DNA from: Actinacidiphila paucisporea
GTDB lineage: Bacteria > Actinomycetota > Actinomycetes > Streptomycetales > Streptomycetaceae
DNA length: 64,000 bases
Assembly: GCF_900142575.1 (NCBI RefSeq)
Contig: NZ_FRBI01000024.1
Coordinates: 56,892 to 120,891, forward strand
Direction of reading: 5' to 3'
Every line of letters begins with the position of its first letter. The first letter of the stretch is position 1. The position numbers and the translations under genes are program-made. The notes under the pieces were generated by a model. It did not search any database. It had not been told where the DNA came from and worked only from the letters and a program-made list of their open reading frames with translations. Shown here in pieces: positions 1 to 8,108 of this stretch.

Positions 1-2
1 TC

Positions 3-716
3 AACGCCGGCTCGCTCGACAAGCGGCTGCTGGCCAAGCACGGCAGCGCCACGCCGGACGCGCTGGTGGAGTCGGCGCTGTGGGAGTGCTCGCTGTTCGA
101 GGAGCACGGCTTCCGGGACATCAAGATCTCCGTCAAGCACCACGACCCGGTCGTGATGATCGCCGCCTACCGCAAGCTCGCGGCGGCCTGCGACTACCCG
201 CTGCACCTGGGAGTGACCGAGGCAGGGCCCGCCTTCCAGGGCACGGTGAAGTCGGCGGTCGCCTTCGGGGCGCTGCTGGCCGAGGGCATCGGCGACACCA
301 TCCGGGTGTCGCTGTCCGCGCCGCCCGCCGAGGAGGCCAAGGTCGGCATCGCGATCCTGGAGAGCCTGGCGCTGCGGGAGCGCCGGCTCGAGATCGTCTC
401 CTGCCCGTCCTGCGGCCGCGCCCAGGTCGACGTCTACAAGCTCGCGGACGAGGTGGCCGCGGGCCTCGACGGCCTCGAAGTCCCGCTGCGGGTGGCGGTG
501 ATGGGCTGCGTCGTCAACGGTCCGGGCGAGGCCCGCGAGGCCGACCTCGGCGTCGCCTCCGGCAACGGCAAGGGCCAGATCTTCGTCAAGGGCAAGGTCG
601 TCGCGACGGTGCCCGAGTCGAAGATCGTCGAGACGCTCATCGAGGAGGCGATGCGGTTGGCTGAGGAAGCGGTGGAGCAGGGGCTCACCGGTAAGCCCGA
701 GGTCATCACGGCCTGA
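3..716 (+). CDS. ispG: 4-hydroxy-3-methylbut-2-enyl diphosphate synthase (IspG), C-terminal part
   Basis: The frame is open from the window edge, so the N terminus lies upstream; about 237 residues are visible. IspG (GcpE) reductively opens methylerythritol cyclodiphosphate to HMBPP, the penultimate MEP-pathway step. The visible part starts with NAGSLDKR, typical of the TIM-barrel domain. It continues through HHDPVVMIAAYR and LHLGVTEAG into the C-terminal iron-sulphur domain with CPSCGRAQVD and GCVVNGPGEA, whose three cysteines and glutamate bind the [4Fe-4S] cluster. The gene faces the ebo-like operon tail-to-tail. It could be the housekeeping copy or part of an upstream terpenoid or hopanoid cluster; the window does not decide. 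Confidence 0.95.
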   Translation, partial: NAGSLDKRLLAKHGSATPDALVESALWECSLFEEHGFRDIKISVKHHDPVVMIAAYRKLAAACDYPLHLGVTEAGPAFQGTVKSAVAFGALLAEGIGDTIRVSLSAPPAEEAKVGIAILESLALRERRLEIVSCPSCGRAQVDVYKLADEVAAGLDGLEVPLRVAVMGCVVNGPGEAREADLGVASGNGKGQIFVKGKVVATVPESKIVETLIEEAMRLAEEAVEQGLTGKPEVITA

Positions 717-748
717 CCCCGGGCGACGCCGCCCCGGCCCGGTGGGGG

Positions 749-868
749 CTGGTCGCGCAGTTCCCCGCGCCCCTGAAAAACGCGTGCCCTCCTGCGCAGA
801 GCGCAACACGCCGCAGGCAGCAGCGGACCGCAAGGGGCAGTCACTCCAGGGGCGCGGGGAGCTGCGCG
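749..868. repeat. Inverted pair of the GC-rich interspersed repeat between ispG and the ebo-like operon
   Basis: Positions 749-775 read CTGGTCGCGCAGTTCCCCGC followed by GCCCCTG, and 846-868 carry the inverted form CCAGGGGCGCGGGGAGCTGC. The same core recurs near 33000, 37410, 37630, 60450 and 60580. The second arm lies inside the 3' end of the phosphodiesterase-like gene and encodes its last residues. The pair could fold into a long hairpin between the two converging genes and act as a terminator; that role is inferred. Confidence 0.7.
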
Positions 869-2250
869 GAGGTCAGGGAGAGGAGGAGGGACTTGACCTC
901 CGTGGCCTCGTAGTGGGGGCGGGCGCCGCGGGGGTCGGAGCACAGGAGGACCGGGCCGTCCTGCGGGCTCGCGGGGAGGCGGCCATGGGTGCCGCGTACG
1001 GCCGCGGCGCCCGCGTCGAGGCCGATCGCGGTCATCAGGTAGCGCATGCCGAGCTTCTTGCGGGCCAGCGCGACGCCCGCGCGGCGCTTGGCGGCGGCGG
1101 GAGCGGACGGGTCGAAGAACAGCTCGGCGGGGTCGTAGCCGGGCTTGCGGTGGATCTCCACGAGGCGGGCGAAGTCGGGCGCGCGGGCGTCGTCGAGCCA
1201 GTAGTAGTACGTGAACCAGGCGTCGGCCTCGGCGACCAGGACCAGGTCCCCGGCGCGCGGGTGGTCGAGCCCGTACGCCGCCTTCTCCGGTTCGCCGAGC
1301 ACTTCCGCCACGCCGGGCAGCTCGGCGCACAGTTTGCGCACCAGGGGCAGGTCGGCGGGGTCCGGCACGTAGACGTGCGCGATCTGGTGGTCGGCGACGG
1401 CGAAGGCCCGGGACGTCCAGGGGTCCAGGTACTCCATGCCGGCCTGGGTGTGGACGCGCAGCAGGTTCTCGCGGCGCAGCAGGCGGTTGACGTCGACCGG
1501 GCGGCTCGCCTCGGTGATGCCGTACTCGGACAGCGCGACGACGGTGGCGCCCCGGTCGCGCGCCTGGTCCAGGAGCGGCCCGAGCACCGCGTCCAACTCC
1601 GCCGCCGCGGCGGCGGCTTGCGGGCCGGAGGGGCCGAACCGCTGGAGGTCGTAGTCGAGGTGCGGGACGTAGACCAGCGTGAGGTCGGGGTCGTGCCGCG
1701 CCATGATCTGCTGGGCTGCGGCGCAGATCCACGCCGACGAGGGCAGCCCGGCGCCCGGGCCCCAGTAGCTGAAGAGCGGGAACGTGCCGAGTGCCGCGGT
1801 GAGTTCGTCGTGCAGCTCGGGCGGGTCGGTGTAGCAGTCGGGTTCCTTGCGGCCGTCGGCGTGGTAGACGGGGCGGGGGGTCACCGTCCAGTCGGTGTCG
1901 GCGCCCATCGCGTACCACCAGCAGATGTTGGCGACCGTGTAGCCGGGGTGCAGGCGGCGGGCGGCGTCCCACAGCTTGTCGCCGCCCATGAGGCCGTTGT
2001 GCTGGCGCCACAGCAGGACTTCGCCGAGGTCGCGGAAGTACCAGCCGTTGCCCACGATGCCGTGCTCGCGCGGCGGCGCGCCGGTGAGCAGGGTGGCCTG
2101 CACCGAGCAGGTGACGGCGGGCAGCACCGGGGTGAGCGGGGCCTGCCAGCCGGTGTCGGCGACGGCGGCGAGGCGCGGCATGTGCCGCAGCAGCCGCGGG
2201 GTGAGGCCGACGATGTCGAGGACGACGAGCGGGGTCGGCGGTGGGGTCAC
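841..2250 (-). CDS. Alkaline phosphatase superfamily (nucleotide pyrophosphatase/phosphodiesterase type) protein of the ebo-like operon
   Basis: 469 residues. The N terminus LVVLDIVGLTP supplies the usual metal-binding Asp. LPAVTCSVQATLLTG gives the nucleophilic Thr/Ser region, followed by PREHGIVGNGW. VYVPHLDYDLQRFGP and VVALSEYGI supply further metal ligands (the D..H pairs). These are the landmarks of type I phosphodiesterase/nucleotide pyrophosphatases. I chose the GTG at 2250 because it overlaps the stop of the preceding eboE by 4 bp (GTGA); a longer frame upstream lies antisense-like within eboE. It is the last gene of the seven-gene operon and probably corresponds to EboF of cyanobacterial ebo clusters, removing a phosphate or nucleotide group from the pathway intermediate. 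The substrate is unknown. The last codons come from an interspersed repeat, so the C-terminal tail may not be ancestral. Confidence 0.85.
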   Translation of the reverse strand: MTPPPTPLVVLDIVGLTPRLLRHMPRLAAVADTGWQAPLTPVLPAVTCSVQATLLTGAPPREHGIVGNGWYFRDLGEVLLWRQHNGLMGGDKLWDAARRLHPGYTVANICWWYAMGADTDWTVTPRPVYHADGRKEPDCYTDPPELHDELTAALGTFPLFSYWGPGAGLPSSAWICAAAQQIMARHDPDLTLVYVPHLDYDLQRFGPSGPQAAAAAAELDAVLGPLLDQARDRGATVVALSEYGITEASRPVDVNRLLRRENLLRVHTQAGMEYLDPWTSRAFAVADHQIAHVYVPDPADLPLVRKLCAELPGVAEVLGEPEKAAYGLDHPRAGDLVLVAEADAWFTYYYWLDDARAPDFARLVEIHRKPGYDPAELFFDPSAPAAAKRRAGVALARKKLGMRYLMTAIGLDAGAAAVRGTHGRLPASPQDGPVLLCSDPRGARPHYEATEVKSLLLSLTSAQLPAPLE

Positions 2251-3416
2251 CGGGTCATCTCCCTCACGGGTCGGTCGTGCAGGCCCAGGGCGAGCAGTTC
2301 GCCGCGGGTGAAGGCCAGTTCCGCCGCGATGCCCTCGGCGAGCTCGGCGGGCCCGGCGGGGCGCCGGTCGGGCGGCAGGACGTTCCAGGTGTACGTCTCC
2401 ACCTCCAGGTGGTCGCACAGGGCCCGCTCGCCGCCGACGATCTCGGCGAGCGCGGCGCGCAGCACGTCGACGGTGGAGCGCAGCGGCGGCTGCGGGTCGG
2501 CGTGCAGCGGCACGTGGTAGTGGACCCGCCAGGGCCCCGGCAGGCTCGCGTCAAGCGCCTCGTCCAGGTCGTCGGCGGCATGCCCGGCCGCCGAGCGGGT
2601 CTGGTGCAGGAAGCGCGGCTCGGCGTACGAGCGCAGCGCCGCGGCCGTGGCCGGCTCCTGGGGGTGCTCGGCGGCGAGGGCCGCCGACACCTGGACCTTG
2701 ACGACGGGCAGCCCGGCCGCCGACAGCCGGGCGAGCGCCGCGGCGGGTTCCTCCCAGGCGCAGGCGAGGTGGGCCAGGTCGAGGCACACCCCGAGGTAGC
2801 GGGTGTCGACGCCGGCCAGGCCGGTGGCGACCTGCTCGGTGGTCTCCATGACGCAGCCGGGTTCGGCCTCGAAGCCGACTCTGACCAGCCGGCCGGTGCG
2901 CGCGTGCACGGCGGCGAGCCGGTCGGCCAGCTGGGCGAGCCGCCGCCGCGCCGCCGCCTGGTCGGCGCCGGTCCAGGGGGTGCGCCAGGCGAGCGGCAGG
3001 GTGGAGACCGAGCCGCGGGCGGCGTCGTCGGGCAGCAGTCCGGCGAGGACCAGGGCCAGGTCGGCGGTGTAGTCCATCCGCGCGTCGGTCAGCCAGTCGG
3101 GCCGGTAGACGGCGTGCTTGACGACCGGGGCGTGGAAGGCGCGGTAGGGGAAGCCGTTGCAGGTGACGACGTCGAGGCCGCGGACGTCCAGGTCGTGCCG
3201 CAGCCGGGCCACCACGCCCGGATCGGCGGCGAGCCGGGCGGCGACCGGGGCGGCCAGCCACAGGCCGACGCCGAGCCTGTCGGTGCCGAGCAGCTTCCTG
3301 GCGGTGACCGCGTAGGTGTCCAACTGGTCGATGATCTCGGGTAGTTCCTCGCCCGCGTGCACGTTGGTGCAGTAGCCGAGGTGGACGGTCTGCCCGTCGC
3401 GGTGCCGCAGCCGCAT
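2247..3416 (-). CDS. eboE: EboE-type metabolite traffic protein (xylose-isomerase-like TIM barrel)
   Basis: 389 residues. The N-terminal signature LGYCTNVHAGE is characteristic of EboE proteins. The fold is that of AP-endonuclease/xylose-isomerase-like TIM barrels: GFEAEPGCVMETTEQ carries an acidic metal ligand, YLGVCLDLAHLACAWEEP the next Asp/His pair, and VHYHVPLHAD and LEVETYTWNVLP later ligands. In cyanobacteria EboE belongs to the set needed to move the scytonemin monomer to the periplasm; its chemistry is not settled. The start ATG at 3416 overlaps the stop of the upstream TatD-type gene by 1 bp (TGATG). It shares its fold with the isomerase-like gene at 4941-5900, so the operon holds two distinct sugar-isomerase-like barrels. 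Confidence 0.88.
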   Translation of the reverse strand: MRLRHRDGQTVHLGYCTNVHAGEELPEIIDQLDTYAVTARKLLGTDRLGVGLWLAAPVAARLAADPGVVARLRHDLDVRGLDVVTCNGFPYRAFHAPVVKHAVYRPDWLTDARMDYTADLALVLAGLLPDDAARGSVSTLPLAWRTPWTGADQAAARRRLAQLADRLAAVHARTGRLVRVGFEAEPGCVMETTEQVATGLAGVDTRYLGVCLDLAHLACAWEEPAAALARLSAAGLPVVKVQVSAALAAEHPQEPATAAALRSYAEPRFLHQTRSAAGHAADDLDEALDASLPGPWRVHYHVPLHADPQPPLRSTVDVLRAALAEIVGGERALCDHLEVETYTWNVLPPDRRPAGPAELAEGIAAELAFTRGELLALGLHDRPVREMTR

Positions 3417-4267
3417 CAGCTGCCCCCGCGGGCCAGGGTGTTGCCGGCGAAGTCCGCGGCCTGCTCATGGGTCCCGGACAGGTCGAGCCGGCCGGACTGG
3501 CCGTAGAAGTCGACGGGGTTGCGCCACAGCACCCGGTCCACGTCGTCCTCGGTGAAGCCGGCCGCCAGCATGGCGTGCCCGGTGGCCAGCGTCAGCAGCG
3601 GGTCGCTGCGGCCCCAGTCGGCGGCGGAGTTGACGAGCATCCGCTCCGGGCCGTACTCGCGCAGCAGCGCGACCATCCGGTCGGGCGACATCTTGGTCCC
3701 GGGGTAGATGGAGAAGCCCATCCAGCAGCCGCTGCCGGCCACCGAGCCGACGGTCACCTCGTTGAGGTGGTCCACGACGACATACGCCGGGTCGATGCCG
3801 GACTCCTTGACGACGTCCAGGGTGCGCAGGGTGCCGCGCTGCTTGTCGCGGTGCGGGGTGTGCACCAGCGCGGGCAGCTCGTGTGCGACGGCCAGGGCGA
3901 GTTGGGCGGCGAAGACCTCGTCCTCGTCCGGAGTCATCGAGTCGTAGCCGAGTTCGCCCACCGCGACGACGCCGTCCCTGGCCAGATAGCGGGGCAGCAG
4001 GCCGAGCACCTCGCGGCAGCGCGGGTCGTTGGCCTCCTTGGGGTTCAGACCGATGGCGCAGTGGTGGCGGATGCCGAACTGGGCCGCGCGGAAGGGCTCC
4101 CAGCCGATCAGCGCGTCGAAGTAGTCGGTGAAGGAGCCGGCGTTGGTGCGCGGCTGGCCGAGCCAGAAGGCCGGTTCGACCAGTGCCCTTACGCCGGCAG
4201 CGGCCATCCGCTCGTAGTCGTCGGTGGTCCGTGAGGTCATGTGGATGTGCGGGTCGAAGATGCGCAT
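3416..4267 (-). CDS. eboB: TatD-family metal-dependent hydrolase (EboB-like)
   Basis: 283 residues of amidohydrolase fold. MRIFDPHIHMTSRTTDDYER carries the HxH metal motif at residues 7-9. Further ligands are in VAVGELGYDSM (Glu), LVHTPHRDK (His), VVDHLNEVT (His) and LVNSAADWGRSDPL (Asp). TatD enzymes are usually metal-dependent nucleases or phosphoesterases, but the EboB branch is tied to ebo clusters and its substrate is unknown. The ATG at 4267 overlaps the eboA stop by 1 bp (TGATG); the longer frame upstream lies inside eboA and is a shadow. The tight coupling implies that it acts at fixed stoichiometry with EboA and EboE. Confidence 0.88.
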   Translation of the reverse strand: MRIFDPHIHMTSRTTDDYERMAAAGVRALVEPAFWLGQPRTNAGSFTDYFDALIGWEPFRAAQFGIRHHCAIGLNPKEANDPRCREVLGLLPRYLARDGVVAVGELGYDSMTPDEDEVFAAQLALAVAHELPALVHTPHRDKQRGTLRTLDVVKESGIDPAYVVVDHLNEVTVGSVAGSGCWMGFSIYPGTKMSPDRMVALLREYGPERMLVNSAADWGRSDPLLTLATGHAMLAAGFTEDDVDRVLWRNPVDFYGQSGRLDLSGTHEQAADFAGNTLARGGS

Positions 4268-4944
4268 CAGCGTGCCTTCCCGTCGCGTTGGTCCTGCCGG
4301 TCCGCCGGGTCGCCGCGTCCCGGCAGGTCGCCGATCAGCGCCAGCAGGACGCCGGCGTCCTCGGGCAGGGACCGTCCCGCGGCGTGCCGCTCGGCGGCCA
4401 GGTCGGCGAGCATGCGGCCCAGTTCCCCGTCGGCCCGCCGGTCCAGGTCGGCGACGGCGGTCAGCGGGATGTCCATGAAGACGCACTTGAGCACGGCCTG
4501 CCGCCACATCGCGTCACCGAGCTGGCGGGCGCAGGGTCCGACGGCGGCGGCGACCAGCCGGGTGTCGTTGGTACGGAGCGCGTCGTGCAGGATCTCCACG
4601 CCGGCCGCCCCGAGGTCCAGCAGCGGCAGGGCGCGCAGCACGGCGCGCTTCTCGTCGGCGCCGCCGTGGCGGTAGAGCGCGTCGACCTGCGCGGCCAACT
4701 CGGGCCCGTGCAGCGGCAGCGCGGTCAGCAGCAGGACGCGGGCCGCGTCGTCCACGGTCCAACCAGCGTTGCCCGGCTGGGAGTCGGGGCCGGGCAGCGG
4801 GCCGCGTCCGCAGCGGCGGCCGGCCGCGGGGAAGAGCGTGGCGACCGCGTCCGGGTCCCGCGCCACCCGGTCCACGGCGTCCGCCAGCCAGCCCGGGTCG
4901 GCGACCCGGCCTTCGAGCACGTCCGCGAGCTGTCCGCCGGTCAT
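4267..4944 (-). CDS. eboA: EboA-domain protein
   Basis: 225 residues, mostly helical, without catalytic motifs that I can recognise. Features typical of the family are WTVDDAARVLLLTALP, KRAVLRALPLLD, DALRTNDTRLVAAAVGPCAR and the conserved block WRQAVLKCVFMDIPL, which is the best EboA signature. The role of EboA is unknown; a repeat-like helical scaffold is plausible. The ATG at 4944 overlaps the preceding stop by 4 bp (ATGA). A polar, charged tail follows the conserved part. Confidence 0.82.
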   Translation of the reverse strand: MTGGQLADVLEGRVADPGWLADAVDRVARDPDAVATLFPAAGRRCGRGPLPGPDSQPGNAGWTVDDAARVLLLTALPLHGPELAAQVDALYRHGGADEKRAVLRALPLLDLGAAGVEILHDALRTNDTRLVAAAVGPCARQLGDAMWRQAVLKCVFMDIPLTAVADLDRRADGELGRMLADLAAERHAAGRSLPEDAGVLLALIGDLPGRGDPADRQDQRDGKAR

Positions 4945-5900
4945 CGTCCGACCTCCTCGGTGTCGCGCGGTCCGCGGGCCGCTTCGGGCACGCGCGGGCC
5001 GCCGGCTGCCTCGGGCACGCGCGGGCCGCCGGCTGCCTCGGGCACGCGCGTCCCGCGGGCCGCATCGGACGCCGCGAGCGCGTCGCCGAGGAAGGCGAGC
5101 GAAGCCCGCGCCACGTCGGGGGCGGCGTGGGAGTGGCGGGGCAGTTCCACGGCGGTCAGGCCGCCGTATCCGGTGTCGGCGAGCGCGCCAAGGGCCGCGG
5201 GGAAGTCCACCTCGCCCCGGCCGAATTCCAGGTGCTCGTGCACATCCCTGACCATGTCGTCGATCTGGACGTTGACCAGGTACGGGCCCGCCTTGGCGAC
5301 GCATTCCGCGACCGGCCACGGCTCGATGCACCGGCAGTGGCCGATGTCGAGGGTGAGGCCGAAGCAGTCCGGACCGCCGAGCCTGGCGTGCAGGGTGGAC
5401 CAGTCCTCGATGGTCTGCACGAGCATGCCCGGTTCGGGTTCGAAGCCCAGCCGCACGCCGGCCGCGTCCGCCACGGCCGCGACCTGGTCGCAGCCCCGTA
5501 CCAGCCGGTCCCACGCGGCGGCGGCCGGCACCGCGGCGGGGCGATTCCCGGCCCAGAAGGATACGGCCTCGGCCCCCAGGTCGGCGCCGACGCGGACGGC
5601 CCGGCTCAGGAAGTCCAGCCGCAGGCCCGGCTCGTCGTCCAGCAGGGTCGGGGCGTGCTTGCGCCACGGGTCGAGGAGGTAGCGGGCGCCGGTCTCGATG
5701 ACGACGGCGAGCCCGAGCCGGTCGAGCCGGGCCGCCAGCGCGCTCGTCCTGCGGGGCAGGTCGGGGCCGAACGGGTCGAGGTGCTGGTGGTCCAGGGTGA
5801 GCGCGACGCCCTCGTAGCCCAGGTCGGCGATGACGGCGAGCGCGTCTTCGAGGCGGTGGTTGGCGAAGCCGTTGGTGCCGTAGCCGAAGCGGACGCTCAC
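4941..5900 (-). CDS. Sugar phosphate isomerase/epimerase-like TIM-barrel protein
   Basis: 319 residues. The N terminus VRFGYGTNGFANHRLEDAL and GYEGVALTLDHQHLDPFGPD begin an AP-endonuclease-2/xylose-isomerase-like barrel. Metal-binding positions are suggested by VVIETGARYLLDP, GFEPEPGMLVQTIED, GLTLDIGHCRCIEP and NVQIDDMVRDVHEHLEFGRG. The GTG at 5900 overlaps the prenyltransferase stop by 4 bp (GTGA). The last 40 or so residues are a low-complexity extension with a nine-residue repeat (GTRVPEAAG, GPRVPEAAG and variants) encoded by 27-bp tandem copies at 4984-5064. The barrel most likely isomerises or epimerises the sugar- or cyclitol-derived intermediate of the pathway; this is inferred. Confidence 0.85.
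   Translation of the reverse strand: MSVRFGYGTNGFANHRLEDALAVIADLGYEGVALTLDHQHLDPFGPDLPRRTSALAARLDRLGLAVVIETGARYLLDPWRKHAPTLLDDEPGLRLDFLSRAVRVGADLGAEAVSFWAGNRPAAVPAAAAWDRLVRGCDQVAAVADAAGVRLGFEPEPGMLVQTIEDWSTLHARLGGPDCFGLTLDIGHCRCIEPWPVAECVAKAGPYLVNVQIDDMVRDVHEHLEFGRGEVDFPAALGALADTGYGGLTAVELPRHSHAAPDVARASLAFLGDALAASDAARGTRVPEAAGGPRVPEAAGGPRVPEAARGPRDTEEVGR
4984..5064. repeat. 27-bp tandem repeat at the 3' end of the isomerase-like gene
   Basis: Two exact 27-bp units (4984-5010 and 5011-5037) and a diverged third give three copies of a nine-residue motif ending the protein. The unit length is a multiple of three, so the frame is kept. Confidence 0.85.
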
Positions 5901-6775
5901 GTCGGGGACACCCTCCTGGCCAGGGCGCGGCCGAGCGGTGCGCAGGCGGCGACGACCGCGGCGGGCAGCGCTCCCGCCGACCGGGCGATCAACGCGCCCT
6001 GGAGGGCCGGCAGTCCGGTGATCCCGGCGCCGACCGCGGCCCTTACGTTGCCGGCGCCGGGCGCGACGACGGCCCGCGCCTGGGGCGCCCCGTAAGCGGC
6101 GGCGTACCACCCGGCCAGGCCGCGGGCCGGCCAGGTACGCCACGGCCGGACCGGGCCGCCGGTCGGGACCTCCGACGCCGCGAACGCGACGCCCGCGGTG
6201 CCGGCCAGCGTCACGGCGGGCAGCAGGCGGCCGCTGCCGGTGACCTCGCGGCGGGACAGGGCGGTCACCGTATAGGTGTGCGCGGCGACGGTGAGCGCGG
6301 GCAGCGCCGCACGCCACCACCTGCCGGGGCGGGTGGTCGCGCCGAGCAGCACGTCGAGCCCGCGGCAGGCGGCCATCGCGGCGGGACCCGCCGGGGTGTC
6401 CTTGAGCTTCAGGTCGTACGCCCACACCGCCGCGGTCAGCGGCACCGCAACGGCGAGCGCGCGCGGGCCGCCGGTGAGCCCGGCGAGCGTGAGGCCCGCC
6501 GCACTGAGGCCGGCCGCGACGCCCAGCGCGGCGGCGGCAGGTACGCGGCCGGACGGGATCGGCCGCTCGGGCCGCTCCTTGGCGTCCAGCTCGCGGTCGG
6601 CCCAGTCGTTGGCGGCCATGCCCGACCAGTACAGGCACACGGCCGACGCGGACAGCCCGGCGGTCCTGGGCCCGAGCCCGCCGGCCGCCGCGGCGCCCGC
6701 GACGGCGTCGCCCGGTACGGACAGGGCGGCGGGCGCCCTGACCAGCTCCACGAGGTCCCGCAGCGCGGCCATCAC
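5897..6775 (-). CDS. eboC: UbiA-family prenyltransferase of the ebo-like operon (EboC/SCO3242-like)
   Basis: 292 residues, integral membrane. The first aspartate-rich motif is NDWADRELDAKERPERPIPS (NDxxDxxxD), which binds the Mg-diphosphate of an isoprenyl donor. The second is in AVWAYDLKLKDTPAG, followed by CRGLDVLLGA. Alternating hydrophobic stretches give about eight membrane helices. Two adjacent starts are possible, GTG 6775 (GTGA overlap) and ATG 6772 (TGATG); either couples it to the cyclitol synthase gene. UbiA enzymes attach prenyl chains to aromatic or polar acceptors. With a cyclitol-phosphate synthase just upstream, a prenylated cyclitol (a lipid-linked intermediate in the membrane) is a reasonable hypothesis, not a demonstrated product. 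Confidence 0.88.
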   Translation of the reverse strand: MMAALRDLVELVRAPAALSVPGDAVAGAAAAGGLGPRTAGLSASAVCLYWSGMAANDWADRELDAKERPERPIPSGRVPAAAALGVAAGLSAAGLTLAGLTGGPRALAVAVPLTAAVWAYDLKLKDTPAGPAAMAACRGLDVLLGATTRPGRWWRAALPALTVAAHTYTVTALSRREVTGSGRLLPAVTLAGTAGVAFAASEVPTGGPVRPWRTWPARGLAGWYAAAYGAPQARAVVAPGAGNVRAAVGAGITGLPALQGALIARSAGALPAAVVAACAPLGRALARRVSPT

Positions 6776-7995
6776 GCGCCCCCGGACCCGGCGCCGGCCC
6801 CGCCACCAGGACCGGCGTCCACTGCGGCGCCACCAGGACCGGCGTCCACCGCGGCGACGGCCTCACCGAGCCCCGCGAGGTACCGGCGCAGCGCGTCCCA
6901 CTGCGCGTGCAGCGCGTGGTCCACGTCGCCCATCGGGTCCTTGAAGAAGTACGCCAGCGCCTCCAGCGGCCCGCTGCGTCCCGCCTCCTGCGCGGCCAGG
7001 GTGATCCTGGCCAGGTCGAGGACCAGCGGGGCGGCGAGGGCCGAGTCGCAGCCCTGCCAGGTGAATTGCAGGCACATGCCGGTGCCGAGGAAGCCCTCGA
7101 AGGTGATCAGGTCCCAGGCGGTCTTGAAGTCGCCGATGTTCGCCACGTAGTCGATGCGGGTGTCGCCGTCGGGCGCGTAGCCGAGGGTCTCGCGCAGCAC
7201 CCGCTGCTTGCTGGCGGACTTGGCGGCGTTCGCCCCCGGGTCCACGAGGCTGGCGCCGTCGCCGCCGCCGAGGAGGTTGACGCCCGACCAGGAGCGGACG
7301 GCGAGGTTGCGCATCGCGAACATCGGGGCGAGCACCGACTTCAGCAGCGTCTCGCCGGTCTTGCCGTCGTGTCCGGCGTAGGGCAGGCCGCGCTGGGCGG
7401 CGAGTTCGGCCAGCGCCGGCAGCCGGGCCCCGGTGGAGGGGGTGAAGTCGACGTAGGGGCAGTCCGCGGTGAAGGCGGCGTACGCGTAGAGCGAGCTGGG
7501 CTGCAGCACGCTGCCCGGGGCGTCCAACGCGGCCGTCAGGGCGGCGAGTTCGGCGTGGGCGGGGTGCGGCGGGGCGGCGGCCTCGGTGGAGGCGACGTTG
7601 ACGACCACGACCCGGTCGAGGCGGTGGCGGGTGCGGAATTCGGTGAGGTCGCGGGCGATCGCCGCGGCGGTCAGGTCCTGCGTGGCGCCCTCGGGGGCGT
7701 GCCGCAGGTCCGCGTCGACCGCGTCGAGGTCCGCTGCCAGGGCCTGGACCAGCCGGGCCGGCAGGACGCCGGCGGCGGCGAGTTGCTCGGCCTTCTTGAC
7801 CAGCGGACCCGTGGCCACGTCATGGCCGCCGAAGAAGAGGTCGCCGAAGCCGGGCAGGGCCGCGCTGTTCAGTTCGGGGTGGGCGGTCACGCAGCCCACG
7901 GGTTCCGTCAGTCCCGCGCGCAGCGCGAGCGCGCCGACCACGCTGGTGGTGGCGACGGATCCGCGGGCGCCGATGAGCCAGATGCCGGCACGCAC
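6772..7995 (-). CDS. ino1: Inositol-3-phosphate synthase-like cyclitol synthase
   Basis: 407 residues. GIWLIGARGSVATTSVVGAL is a Rossmann NAD-binding start. VVVNVASTEAA, YAGHDGKTGETLLKSVLAP and NLLGGGDGASLVDP are hallmark myo-inositol-1-phosphate synthase blocks, with the catalytic lysine in DGKTG. The enzyme uses tightly bound NAD to cyclise glucose 6-phosphate. It is first in the operon, where cyanobacterial clusters carry the dehydroquinate-synthase-like EboD; both make a carbocycle from a sugar phosphate, so this looks like an analogous replacement. The tail carries a duplicated nine-residue unit (27-bp repeats at 6801-6854). It is probably a paralogue of the housekeeping inositol synthase rather than the source of mycothiol inositol. 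Confidence 0.88.
   Translation of the reverse strand: MRAGIWLIGARGSVATTSVVGALALRAGLTEPVGCVTAHPELNSAALPGFGDLFFGGHDVATGPLVKKAEQLAAAGVLPARLVQALAADLDAVDADLRHAPEGATQDLTAAAIARDLTEFRTRHRLDRVVVVNVASTEAAAPPHPAHAELAALTAALDAPGSVLQPSSLYAYAAFTADCPYVDFTPSTGARLPALAELAAQRGLPYAGHDGKTGETLLKSVLAPMFAMRNLAVRSWSGVNLLGGGDGASLVDPGANAAKSASKQRVLRETLGYAPDGDTRIDYVANIGDFKTAWDLITFEGFLGTGMCLQFTWQGCDSALAAPLVLDLARITLAAQEAGRSGPLEALAYFFKDPMGDVDHALHAQWDALRRYLAGLGEAVAAVDAGPGGAAVDAGPGGGAGAGSGGA
6801..6854. repeat. 27-bp tandem duplication at the 3' end of the cyclitol synthase gene
   Basis: Units 6801-6827 and 6828-6854 differ at one base and encode two copies of a nine-residue Gly/Pro/Ala-rich unit (AAVDAGPGG) at the C terminus. 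Confidence 0.85.
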
Positions 7996-8053
7996 GTTCT
8001 TGTCCTCCGATCACGATCACAGCGAACACAGCGAACGGATCTGCGGGTTCCCG

Positions 8054-8090
8054 CCGCGGGCCGCGTTCCCTTCAGGTACGCGGCCCGCGG
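8054..8090 (-). terminator. Hairpin between the ScyD-like gene and the ebo-like operon
   Basis: Perfect 13-bp inverted repeat, CCGCGGGCCGCGT at 8054-8066 and its complement at 8078-8090, with an 11-nt loop. It lies just downstream of the ScyD-like stop on the minus strand, so that gene is probably transcribed apart from the operon at 7995. Confidence 0.7.
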
Positions 8091-8108
8091 CAGGGGGCCT
8101 GGGCGAGG